From Azadirachta indica (taxonomy: Eukaryota > Streptophyta > Magnoliopsida > Sapindales > Meliaceae), in contig CM040442.1 of the NCBI GenBank assembly GCA_022749755.1, positions 12,560,457 to 12,624,456 of the forward strand: a stretch of DNA of 64,000 nt. The letters are read 5' to 3'. Position numbers and translations under genes: made by a program. Positions 35,321 to 45,948 of the stretch are shown here, in pieces; the stretch's first letter is position 1; the number at the start of each line of letters is the position of its first letter. The notes under the pieces are model-generated. The model was not told the DNA's origin. It saw nothing but the letters and a program-made list of their open reading frames with translations, and made no database searches.

Positions 35321-38300
35321 TGGAAAGAATCAGACTAGAAAGGAAGTCAAAGTACTATGAAAGGCAAGAAAGATGTAAGAAAGGTGAAAAGAATTTGCAT
35401 GTTAGGAAAGTGTAGAAGTTTTATGATTTAAAATTTCATTTAATTTTTATACTAGATATATTTGTTAAATTTATTGAAAATTGGAGCAAGACAAAGGCTA
35501 TCATTTCCCTAATAACAGATAGTAAACTAGCTTTGTGTGACCTCTTATTTACACCTTCTTTGAAGCTCATAAAAATACACATTTTAGATATTGTGTTGGA
35601 CCATTGTTTAGGTTTTCATATTTTAAAGTTAATTTGTTTTTACTTAAATTAGAAACCATTGTTTAGTGTTTTAGAATTTATTGTATTTGTGAGCGAGGTC
35701 ATTATGGTACATTTTAGATTCTTGTTTATTATTCACACATTTTTGATAATTTGATTATTACAAATTTCAATTTAATTCAATGTTCAATTGACATTTATTA
35801 TTGATAAAAATTACATTTTTAATATTTATTATCTATTTTCAGTGTGATATCAAGCATACAATCAATTAATAAATTAATGTAATAAACAAAAAATCATTGT
35901 TAAAAAAGACAGAAATAATAGTTAACAAATATAAAAAGCCATAAATTTATGACAAATATTTCTTAATACATATGTCAAGCATTCTTGTTATAGATTTCAT
36001 AAATGGCATATTTATTGATAACTAACTAAAAATTATTTTATTTTAAATAATTTTTCTTTATTGAACAAATCAATGAATTTTTAACACTAAAATAAAATTT
36101 AATATATTGTATATTGCATTTAACTATTACAAAAATTTATTAAATGATCATTTGTAACGAAATAATTGATTAGTATAAAAAAATCATGAAAACAATTTGT
36201 AAAAATAATAATCATTTTTTCACCAAATCCACTTTCACACCACCACCATCTCTCCACCATGCCATTGCTGCCGCCACCACGACCCTCCGTTAGATCTGCC
36301 ACTGATTTTATGTTTTGATTTGGGATTGAATTTAAATGTATTTTTTATTTTTTCCTTTTGTGTTTTGATTTTAGTTTTGTCAAAATTTGTTGTTTTGGGT
36401 CTTATCCATGCATGTAAATTAAATTGAATTTGTGGTTGGAGGCAAAAGGGAAGAAAAATGGTAGAAAAATGGTAGAAAAAGAAAAGGGATGCAGATAAGA
36501 GGACGGAAAAAGAAAACTTGTTTGTGTTTTATATTAAGGAGAACTAAAAAAGATGAAAATGAAGATTGCATTTTGCAATTAAAATATTTTAGTATATTAG
36601 TTTGATCTAACTCATTGTTTAAATATTTTTTAATAATAGTATTTTTTTCTAAACTTTTTAATAAATAATAAATTAAGAAATTATTTATTCCTTAATGCAA
36701 TGTGAAAAATATCAAAATAGGGACTAAATTATTCAAAAAAAAGATGCATTATATTTTATTATTTTGGAAAAGCGAATGGATACCAATGATAATAGTCTAA
36801 CAAATCAACTAATTTAAATAAAAGTTAAAGGGTATCTATTTATTTGCATAAACATAAGGAAAATTTTTTTTGCCCAAATATCAGGGAATGTCACCTATTA
36901 ACCAAAACATGAAGGGGTATCTGTCAATATCCCCATGGTTAATTTGTTATTTATTATATATTAATTTGAAATGGTATTTGGTAGGGTCATTGCATTATTG
37001 TACCATGTAAACTCTTCTTGTATCTCTTCTAATCATTCTTAGATTCTTGCAATGTAGAAGCAAGTCAAGAATATAAATACATGCATATATATATATATAT
37101 ATATATATGTTATCCATCACATTCAAAGTACACGCAGCCTAACTTTTATAATAAATATTCCAACAATGATATATTAAGACAATGTTACTTGTATTGCTTA
37201 ACGTAGAGCAGAATATATGAAAAAAACAATGCACAAGTTTCCAACACAGCCACTAGATTAATGTTAAACATAATTGCTCTACTGAAAATTTAATTTGCTA
37301 TTCTTTGTCAAATATTGCTCATTATTTTAACAATTAAATAACATAATAAATTATTTTAAAAATTACAAATATTAACCATTTAATTGATAAATTTGAGCAA
37401 ACAAAAAAATTTAATTTAGCAAATTCCAGAGAAAAAGAATAGATTGCTACAATGGATATATTGTCGAAGGGATAATACGATATTTATTGAATAGTAAAGG
37501 ATATTGGGATATTAGACCAAACAATAGGGGCTACCGAGTATTCTCCATTAAATTAAAGGGGTTGGTAAACATAATAGTAAATTTGTTCTTCACTCTTGCA
37601 ATAAATAAGATCAATCAATTCATTTTCAAATTATGCAAGTGATACATTATATGCTCTCTTTGGAAGGTTTAGACAATTTTTGGAAAATAAGAGCTAGTAT
37701 TCCTACGATCGATTTAATATCTCTAAAATTATGTATATATATATATATACACACTCACACATCATAACATGCATGAAATTGAATATCCATAGTAGTAACT
37801 TGGAAATTAATACATCGGCCGAAGGTTTCACGTTGGAGAAGGATTAAAGGGGCTCTGAAAGGGTTAAAGTTATTTAATATACTGAGGCAAAGAAGACAAA
37901 TAATAATTAATTAAAATTTTTCAATGTAATAAACTAACAATATATACTGCCCTACCAACTTTTACAGAAGAGGATAGCGTTGAAGTTCTATTGAGAAAAT
38001 AGGAATTGAGTTTGGTTCGTGTTCTATTCTAGAAGTTCTTGGATTCTGCAGTCTACACTAATATGGCTTTTTAGTCAGGGTTGGATGCAGGCACAAAGAA
38101 GGATTATGGAAAAGATTGCCAAACTTTTCAGTATTCAGCTAATTCTTTACTTTATCTACTTGTACACAGTATAACCTGTGGCTCATTTATCCAATTTATA
38201 GAAATTAATTTCTGTCTTTTCCTATAATTAATTAGTAGAGTTACGTTAAAATCGCTGGTGACTAATTAACTGCAAATCCCATTCGATGCAAATTACCAGC

Positions 38301-38542
38301 CGTATTGAGAAAACCACTGGAGATCAGGGGCCTCAACTTAAATATGATAAGATACTCTGACCATTAAATTGTTTTCTTGTCAATCATTAATCACATTTCT
38401 TGAGAAGCACCGAAATTACTTGTTTAAAATTAATAAAAGTACATCATGTAGATCATACTAAATTTCTTGGATAATCCCCTGATTGATTGACGACAACGTT
38501 TGGTATCTCTTGAATATATCAAACTTATAACTACTTGATGAT

Positions 38543-38544
<2 letters not shown>
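35321..38544. other. AT-rich intergenic DNA with microsatellites
   Basis: No ORF above 60 codons that looks coding. (TA)n runs lie at 37084-37109 and 37734-37752, and at 38545-38572 at the right edge. Confidence 0.5.
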
Positions 38545-38576
<32 letters not shown>

Positions 38577-38587
38577 GAGTATGACAC

Positions 38588-38671
38588 ATGCCAAATTCTT
38601 AACTTTATCTATTTGTTTTAATTGTGAATATGCCAAATTCTTAACTTTATCTATTTGTTTTAATTGTGAAT
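38588..38671. repeat. Perfect 42-bp tandem duplication upstream of the NLR
   Basis: Units 38588-38629 and 38630-38671 both begin 'atgccaaattcttaac' and are identical. A second, diverged ~40-bp tandem pair ('tgaatttctttc' units) follows at about 38668-38750. The region is 260-420 bp before the NLR start codon. Confidence 0.85.
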
Positions 38672-39370
38672 TTCTTTCTCATTGGTCGATGCATAAAATC
38701 CAACAACTGAATTTCTTTCCCGCTGGTCGGTGCAGGCAATTCAATAATTAAATTAAATTCACCTAAAATATTAATGTTCTTTAATTAGTTGGGCTTTTAG
38801 TGTGTAGTAAGAAAAACGTAAGCCCCATGTACCTTTCTTTAGACAACAAAGTAGATGAAATAATAAAATATTCTTCAATCCGAATTTTAATTTTGCGTCT
38901 TTCAGTATAAAGAATAAAAAAGGTGGCGATATTTTTCACAACACTAAATTAAGCATTTTTCGGCATTTTTTTTCACTCAATAACTCTTTGAATTTCTCAT
39001 CTTTCACCATGGTTGATGCAATCATTTCCATTCTCTTGAAGCAACTATTTCAATGGCCGTTCAAGAGGAAATTGAAAAGGTCAAGCTAGTTACCGGTGTT
39101 GAAGATGAAGTGAAAAAGCTTATTAGCAATCTTCTGGCCATTCAAGCTGTGCTGGTTTATGCAGAGCAAAGGCAAATGAAGGAAGAAACTGTCAAACATT
39201 GGCTGCAGCAGCTCAAATATGCTTCACACGGCATGGAAGATGTGTTGGATGAGTGGAACACTGCAAGGTTGAAATTGAAAATTGAGGGAGTTGATCATGA
39301 TGAGAATGCTCTTGTCCCCAAGAAGGTATGCCCCTTCTTTCCGACCTCTTGCTTTGGTTTCAAACAAGTC

Positions 39371-40740
39371 TGATGTAGGACAATTTTAAAATTTAATTAG
39401 TTTAAAAAGTCTTTTATTTTTGCTAATTTAATTTATTATTTAATTCTTAATTTTCTTATTTAGATAAGAGTTATTTTTTTTATTTGAATTAACTTGTAAC
39501 ACTGAATTTTCTTTATTGTATATAGAGAGCCCTATGTTATTATTTAAAACATCTTTTTATTCAATAAAATATTCCCTATTGATTTTATCTCATGAGATTG
39601 TTTTCTTGACACTCGTTGTTTTCTCAACACTCGTTTTTATGGACATTCATTTTTTTATGAGAGTGAAGAGCTTTTAGTTGAGAGATTTTTGGAAGGGCTC
39701 AATGCCGATATAAGAGAACGGATGCCGTCATATACCATCCATACATTACAATATACTATTCTTTTAGCTAAAGAAATCAAAGTGCAATTAAAGCTTGACT
39801 TTGATAGAGTTATTACAAATGTTGTTGACAATGTTGCTCACAAGACATTAAATAACATGGTTAAAGTTGACCATAAGATAGTGTCTGAAGATGAATTTCA
39901 AAAGAAAATTGAAGACATGAAAAAAATTGTACAAGAAGAGGTCTTATGTGATCTTAATTTAAAATTTGAGCATGTATAAAAAATTCAAGTCAAAAAGTCG
40001 CCTATTATTGATATGGTTCTACCAATTCATATCAAAAATATAAAGGTTATCCTTAAAGAAGATTTGGCTACAAAGATAAATTTAATTGGTGAGTACATTG
40101 AGCGAGACTTGGGAAGAGTTATGAGAAATTTGAAAATAGTTTATTATTACAAGTATACATTTTTCCAAAGGGCCACACACAAGTGTAAGAAAAAAATAAA
40201 ATTTGGGTACTTCCGAGTTTCAAAGAAGCTTGCCAGGAAACACTACTCTTTTAGATCATAAGATGATTTAATGTTGAACTACAAATTTCATCCGCCAAAC
40301 AAAACTTGAGTACAAGTTTTCTTTAAAAGAGGGGAAATATGATGTAGGACAATTTTAGAAACTAATTAGTTTAAGAAGTTTTTTTATTTTTACTAATTTA
40401 ATTTGTTATTTAATTCTTAGTTTCCTTATTTAGGTAGGAGTTATTTTCTTTATTTAAGTTAACTTGTAACACTAGGTTTTCTCTATTATATATAGGGAGC
40501 CTTCTGTTATTGTTTAAAAATTCTTTTTATTCAATAAAATTATTCCCCTTTGATTTTATCCTTAATGGAATTATTTTCTTGGCACTCGTTTTCTTGACAC
40601 TCGTGTTTCGCGCTATTAGCGTTAAAATGACATCTAATCCCATTCGTTAGAATATTTATTTAACCTACTGCGTCAAAGAACCGAACGAGATTAAGCATTC
40701 GACAAGGTGTTTTTATCTCACCTATTATTCGCCTACGTCA
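39371..40740 (+). mobile_element. Small non-autonomous gag-derived LTR element, copy B (inside the NLR)
   Basis: 1370 bp, flanked by a perfect 5-bp duplication AAGTC (39366-39370 and 40741-40745). The 3' LTR is 40340-40740 (401 bp; TGATGTAGGACA...CCTACGTCA). The 5' LTR is cut after about 260 bp (39371 to about 39630) and jumps directly into the internal gag region, so the primer site and the 5' internal part are lost. The purine tract is agaggggaaa at 40328-40337. Confidence 0.95.
39630..40338 (+). pseudogene. Gag-derived ORF of the small LTR element, copy B
   Basis: Open pieces 39689-39979 and 40013-40261. The first reads 'MEGLNADIRERMPSYTIHTL' and 'KEIKVQLKLDFDRVITNVVD'. A TAA at 39977 and a short gap separate it from the second, 'MVLPIHIKNIKVILKEDLAT', 'LIGEYIERDLGRVMRNLKIV', 'FGYFRVSKKLARKHYSFRS'. 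The C-terminal text continues to the purine tract. Compared with copy A it has the same length, order and C-terminal sequence, with different stop positions. The parent sequence therefore probably encoded one continuous protein of about 240 residues or more beyond the gag core. Confidence 0.7.
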
Positions 40741-41412
40741 AAGTCCTTCTACGATGTCACATTCCTCTCAAGATTAAAGAAATCAATGTCAATCTAGATG
40801 CCATTGCCAAAAAGAAAGACATGTTTAATTTTAATGTGAATCTGGGTAACAATAATAAGAAATCAGAGCGATTAGCAACTACCTCCTTACTTGATGAGCC
40901 TGAAATAAGTGGGCGAGTCACGGAGAAGAACATACTAATAAGTTAACTGGCTTGCGAGAGTAGCAGCAGTGAACAAAAAGGCCTCCACAACATATCACTT
41001 ACAGGTACAGGTGGCATTGGCAAAACAACACTTGCTCAATTTGCTTATAATAATGATAAGGTTAAAGAAGTTTTGATCAAAGAATATGGGTATGTGTGTC
41101 AGATATTTTTAATGAAATTAGAATCGCTAGAGCAATTATTGAAGCTTTAGAAGATAATCCTTGTAAATTAGTTGAATTTCAATCTCTTTTGACCCATATT
41201 CAAAAAAGTATTAAGGGGAAAAATTTCTTATTGTCTTAGATGAAATGTGGAGTGAAGATTACACTAAATGGGAACCATTTTACCGTTGTTTAAAGAATGG
41301 TCACTATAATAGTAAAATTTTGGTTACTGCACGTAAGAAGGGAGTTTCACATACATTATAATCAATTGACATTATTTTTATTAAACAATTAGCTAAAGAG
41401 GAATGTTGGCTG

Positions 41413-41757
41413 TTGTTTATAAAACAGATGGCTAATTACAGCAGAGCAACTGACGTGGAAAGTGAATCCGGTTTAAAACTGTGTTTCGATATATCGGGCA
41501 AAAAACCGGTGAATGTACCGGAATTAACTCTGCAATTCAAAGGTGGTGCGAAAATGGCATTGCCGCTGGAGAATTATTTTGCGTTTATTGGTGGAGGAGA
41601 AGTAATCTGTTTGATATTCGCCACCGATACCGTCGTGGGTCCGCAGCCGAGCGGCGGTCCGGCGATTATTTTGGGAGATTTCCAGCTGCAGAATTTTTAC
41701 ATGGAGTTTGATTTGGCCAACAACCGATTCGGATATGCTAAACAAAAATGTACATGA
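41413..41757 (+). pseudogene. Aspartyl protease C-terminal domain fused in frame behind the NLR remnant
   Basis: A 114-codon open frame, TTG-LFIKQM... to TGA, reads 'SGLKLCFDISGKKPVNVPEL', 'LQFKGGAKMALPLENYFAFI', 'GGPAIILGDFQLQNFYMEFD', 'LANNRFGYAKQKC'. This is the TAXi-C/nepenthesin-type C-terminal half of a plant A1 aspartyl protease, ending at the normal C-terminus. The N-terminal half and both catalytic Asp motifs are missing, so it cannot be a protease. It is in frame with the preceding NLR text from the stop at about 41361 onward ('KQLAKEECWLLFIKQMANYS'). The join lies near 41405-41425. It has no own promoter or good start codon (first ATG at Met-6). Whether it is expressed is unknown. 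Confidence 0.85.
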
Positions 41758-44275
41758 GCTACATTTTACTGTATTATTTTCTTAGGTTAATTTATTATTA
41801 TGCAAAATTTGTACTTTCAATTTACATAAATTCAGTTGGGTTTTGAAATTTTTCTGCATGTCCTTGTTATTAGTGTTCATGATTATGATTAATGGTTCAG
41901 CTACATAAAAATGTTAATTGATTCAATTAATATATGTTTTAAAAAATTATATCAAAGATTTTATTTTTAAATATTAGAATTAAATTTTGTCAAAATAATT
42001 TAATTTAAAATTAAAAAGAAAGAGTTATTAAGTTTGGGAGTTGAATTGATGATGATATTGAAAGGAAAATTCGGCTATTCTTGGTGTTGTAATTATTGTT
42101 GCTTCGATGTTTTAATGATTGTTGGAAAAGTTGAGAGAAAGATATATGATAGATTAATTTATTTAGTTACAAATAAAGGAAAAAGTGCTTTTGAAAAAGT
42201 GCTTTTCGGAAGTTGATTGTGGGGATGCCTTTTGGCTTTTTGTTCTTTCTTCGTAGCTATAATTTGGTAGTGAATTTGTGATTATAATAAAGCGCTTTTC
42301 AACTACAAGGTAGGAGGGAAGCTTCCTGCTTTTATTTTGTAAGCTTACCCTCTTTTTTCGGTAGTGTTTCTGCTTTTCTATCCTCTCCTTCTTGGGTAAG
42401 TTTGTTTTTGGCTTACCCATTCATTTTATTCTTTTTTATTTCTTTATAATTGTTATTAGATTCCATTTTTATAGTAATGTCGTTTATTACATATAATAAT
42501 TGATTAATATAGTATAAAGAAAAATCCCCCATAGTCAAGTAATATTTTTTATCTTCTAGTAGTATAATATCACCTAGATTCAAATGAAAGTATCTTTTTT
42601 TTTTTATATTAATGAGTAAAAATTGCCAAAATATTAAAAAATATCTTTTAATAGTCCAGGTTAGAAATTATTTTATTTGTACGTAAATATTTGAGGACTT
42701 GTTTTAAATATATAAAGATATAAAAAGTTTGGTTACTAAGGATTTGTTTGATATAATTTTTTAAATAAAATTTTTTAGAGTAAACCTTTTATCCATAAAG
42801 TTTTTATAAGTAAAATTTTTAACAAAAATTTATTAGTGATTTGGTTTTTACAAATAAGTTTTAAAAAAATTTGAATAATCACTTTAATAAACAAATATTT
42901 AATGTTATATTTTAAAAAAATAACGTAAATTTTAAAAAAATAAAGTAAGAGTGTTTTAAATAATTTTATTTTTTAAAAAGATTGAAGAAACTTTATTGTC
43001 AAAAGAGCAAATTTTAGGTTTTTTTCAGTAAATGAAAAATAGATTTTTTAATTGATAAAATCTTTTTTCCGATGACAACTAAACGGCATCCAAAAATTTT
43101 AAAAAAGTTTTATTATTAAAAAAAAACTCTTTTAACTAATGAAAAAATCAAATCAAATGAGTACGAAGACTTTAACCTAATGGTAGAACTTGAATTTCTC
43201 TAAGATATACTTGGGATGATTTTTTCTCTATGTAAAGATAGATTCCCTTTAAATTTATGGGTAAATATGTCACATTATATGAATAGAAACAAATCTATTA
43301 GATTCAATTATATAAATTTACGATAAAATCTTAATTATGCACTGTAATGTAAATGTGTAGTATAATATTTCAAAAGAAAAAAGTATTTGTACATTGTATT
43401 GTATATATTAGTATAGTATTTCAAAAGAAAAAAAGAGTATCGAAGCAGATTTGAGAAGATCTCTTCCTATACTAGACTAAGGGTAGCAATTACCATACTT
43501 GGACATAACCTGAAATAGTTATATAGACTTATAGTATAGCTTTAATTAATGTATTATCAAAATATCTTAAATAAAATAAAAAATTGTGATTTCATAATCA
43601 ATCTTTAATTAATGTCCAAGCAAAGTCTAGATTTGCCTATAGTGACTTTAGTAAAGCATAACTGTATGAGTATGCTTTATGGTACTACTGTATGGTTCAT
43701 GAGTTTTAATTGGAGCCATGGATGTATTAGTGAAACTCACATGTAACAACTATGGAAAAAGAGAAAAAGAGTGAACACCCTAAATAATTGAAGATATATG
43801 GTCAACTTTTCTTGTAGCAATTTTGACATCAATTGCTATGATTCATTGAAAGAGTTAAAAAGACTTGTTTTTACACTTTAATATTACATAATTCTTGTAT
43901 TTTAATTAAAATATTTAATAAATATTTTTTTTATATAATAAGAATAATAAATTTATAATTTATAAAACATTCGTTAATTTATATTTGACAATCAATAATT
44001 CTATTATATAATAATTATAAAATTAAAAATCGTTATCACATTAGTTTTAAATATATCCTAATGAATTTGTTTCAATTAAAATTCACCATTTGTAAACCAT
44101 GTGATGATTTCCTTTTGTTGGAACATATGATATAGAGGAAAATGGAGAGGTGGGTGAAGGGCTATAACATTTGGTAGCTAGCAAGATTTAGAATTAACTT
44201 TTCAATGCAAACAAACAAACAAAAGATTGGTAATTTAACAAGGACCACTTGAAGAAATGTAGTACATTTGTATCA

Positions 44276-44279
<4 letters not shown>
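41758..44279. other. AT-rich intergenic DNA
   Basis: Only short ORFs with low-complexity translations. 42740-43170 may be a decayed MITE with A/T-rich inverted ends, but the match is too weak to call. A 30-bp phrase 'agtataatatttcaaaagaa' is duplicated at 43363 and about 43412. Confidence 0.45.
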
Positions 44280-44333
<54 letters not shown>

Positions 44334-44622
44334 ATGCCTATTATCTCATATTTTTTGAGCTAATATTTTATTATTTCTATATTTTCTTAAATATCTCATC
44401 ACTCCTTTGAATTTTGATTTTACCCTTCAACATTTTAAATATTTTCGATTTTATTATTTTGTAAATTAATTGAATTAAAATGTAAAATCGAAAAAAAAAA
44501 GAATTAAGGGAAATGATGAGGTATTATAAAAAATATAGAAAATAATGAAGTATTGATGAAAAGGTAGGGGATAATGAGCATTCTCTCTCTCTCTCTCTCT
44601 CACACACACATATATATATATA
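44280..44622. repeat. Foldback element flanked by mirror-image microsatellites
   Basis: (AT)n(AG)n at 44280-44332 is followed by 'aatgcctattatctcatatt'. At the other end 'ataatgagcatt' is followed by (CT)n(CA)n(TA)n at 44583-44622. The arms (about 44333-44420 and 44500-44585) are inverted copies sharing 'atttctatattttctta' type sequence, so the whole 340 bp can fold on itself. Confidence 0.7.
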
Positions 44623-45118
44623 AGCTTATAGCCATCCGTTTATTATCCATCCACATTACTCGGGTCAACTCAGCTCTACAAACTCTGTACATGAATATGA
44701 TAATACTATTCTTGCCTAATTTAGTCAATAAATATTTAATTGTACCATTCATATTTTAAAAATTCTAAACATTATCCTATATGAATGTAATTGATATTCG
44801 CGCATTATGGGAAATGCTAGGGTATGACAATTATATATCTACATAATCTTATATTCTATTTTGTTTTATTTTTTTAGTTTTATCTCAATTATCAAATTTT
44901 ATATATAGAACTATGATATTAATAATGTAATAGTAGTAATAATAGGTGGATGAAAAATGAAAATTTTGGGACTAAGTGAGGAGGAAGAGTTATGTACCAA
45001 GAAAAGGAAAGGAGGGGGAGAAAGAAAAAGTGCGTTAATAATGAAAATTGGAAGTATTCATGTGATTTAATAACAACAAACAAAAGAGTGAGTAAGCAGG
45101 CACATGGTTGCCTTTTAA

Positions 45119-45157
45119 TTTATTTTTTATTTTTTATTTTTTATTTTTTATTTTTTT
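45119..45157. repeat. (TATTTTT)n minisatellite
   Basis: Five consecutive 7-bp units, the last slightly longer. Confidence 0.85.
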
Positions 45158-45328
45158 GGTGGAATCTCTACTCCCCCCATTCAATTCAATTCTCTTCCAA
45201 TTATTAGTCTAACTTAGTGTGTCACAGTTAAGCCATCTTAGTGGGTGCACTCACCTTTCCCTCTCTCATTCTTCTTTTTAATTAATTATTTAATTATTTA
45301 ATTTTAATTTTGGGTGTTGATATTTGGA

Positions 45329-45948
45329 CGAGTAAATGACTTATAAGTCTTTAATATTTAGTTTATTAGACTAATTAATTTTAATATTTTCAAAAATACT
45401 CATAAATTTTAATTTATTTTAAAAGGGTAAGTATACCCTTACACAATAATAGTTATTTATAAAAATAATTATTAAACTTTTAAAATTTGAGAAAATATAA
45501 TATATTTATGTAGAATATATTAAGAAACTAAATAATAATATTTTGTTATAGCACGTTAAATGTTATTATATTTATTATATAATCATAAAATATTTTATTT
45601 ATAAATTTATATTTTATTAATAATTGTATTAATAAATATTTAATTTCTCATACGTAATTAATATTCTATTGCTAATATATTTTAAAATAAATAAATTTAT
45701 ATTTTATTTATATTATATATATAATTATTTAATTATCAGTGTGTTATAAAATAATACGTATTATTTCTATATTCAATTTTAATTAAGAGTTTAAAAATAA
45801 TTTTTTTTAAATAATTATAATTAAATAAGGATATATTCGTTATTTTAAAATAAATTAAAACTTTTATAAGTACTTTTAAAATTATTAGAATTAATCAGTT
45901 TAATAGACCAAATCTTAAAGATTTATTAGTATTTTTCCTAATTTGGAA
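45329..45948. mobile_element. AT-rich foldback element, ~110-bp inverted repeats
   Basis: The left arm (45329-45440) and reverse complement of the right arm (45825-45948) share 'aattttaatttattttaaaa' and flanking text at about 80% identity. The centre is almost pure A/T, no ORF. Structure resembles 1797-2573 but the sequences are not the same family by eye. Confidence 0.55.

Larger units (their letters stand above)
39009..41412 (+). pseudogene. CC-NB-ARC (NLR) disease-resistance-type gene, broken and truncated
   Basis: A start codon at 39009 gives 'MVDAIISILLKQLFQ', the usual start of a plant CNL. A one-base frameshift near 39045 breaks it, and the open frame 39053-39373 carries the Rx-type coiled coil ('EDEVKKLISNLLAIQAVL', 'KHWLQQLKYASHGMEDVLDE'). 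An LTR element (39371-40740) splits the frame after 'FGFKQV'. The frame resumes at 40746 with 'LRCHIPLKIKEINVNLDAIA'. A TAA (40944) sits where a Lys-like codon is expected. The P-loop GTGGIGKTT is at 41004-41030, a frameshift near 41066, 'WVCVSD' (RNBS-A) follows, another shift near 41218, kinase-2 'FLIVLDEMW' at 41224-41250, 'SKILVTARKKGV' (RNBS-B) at about 41310-41350, a stop at about 41361, then 'LAKEECWLLF'. The GLPL, MHD and LRR parts are absent. Intact CNLs act as intracellular pathogen sensors; this one cannot make a full protein. Confidence 0.9.

Noticed and set aside
27590..40740. Endogenous pararetrovirus or other viral insertion
   Set aside because: All retroelement domains seen fit Ty1/copia, Ty3/gypsy or LINE orders; no movement or coat protein motif was seen.
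42740..43170. MITE with A/T-rich inverted ends
   Set aside because: The match between the ends is no better than expected from poly-A/T composition.
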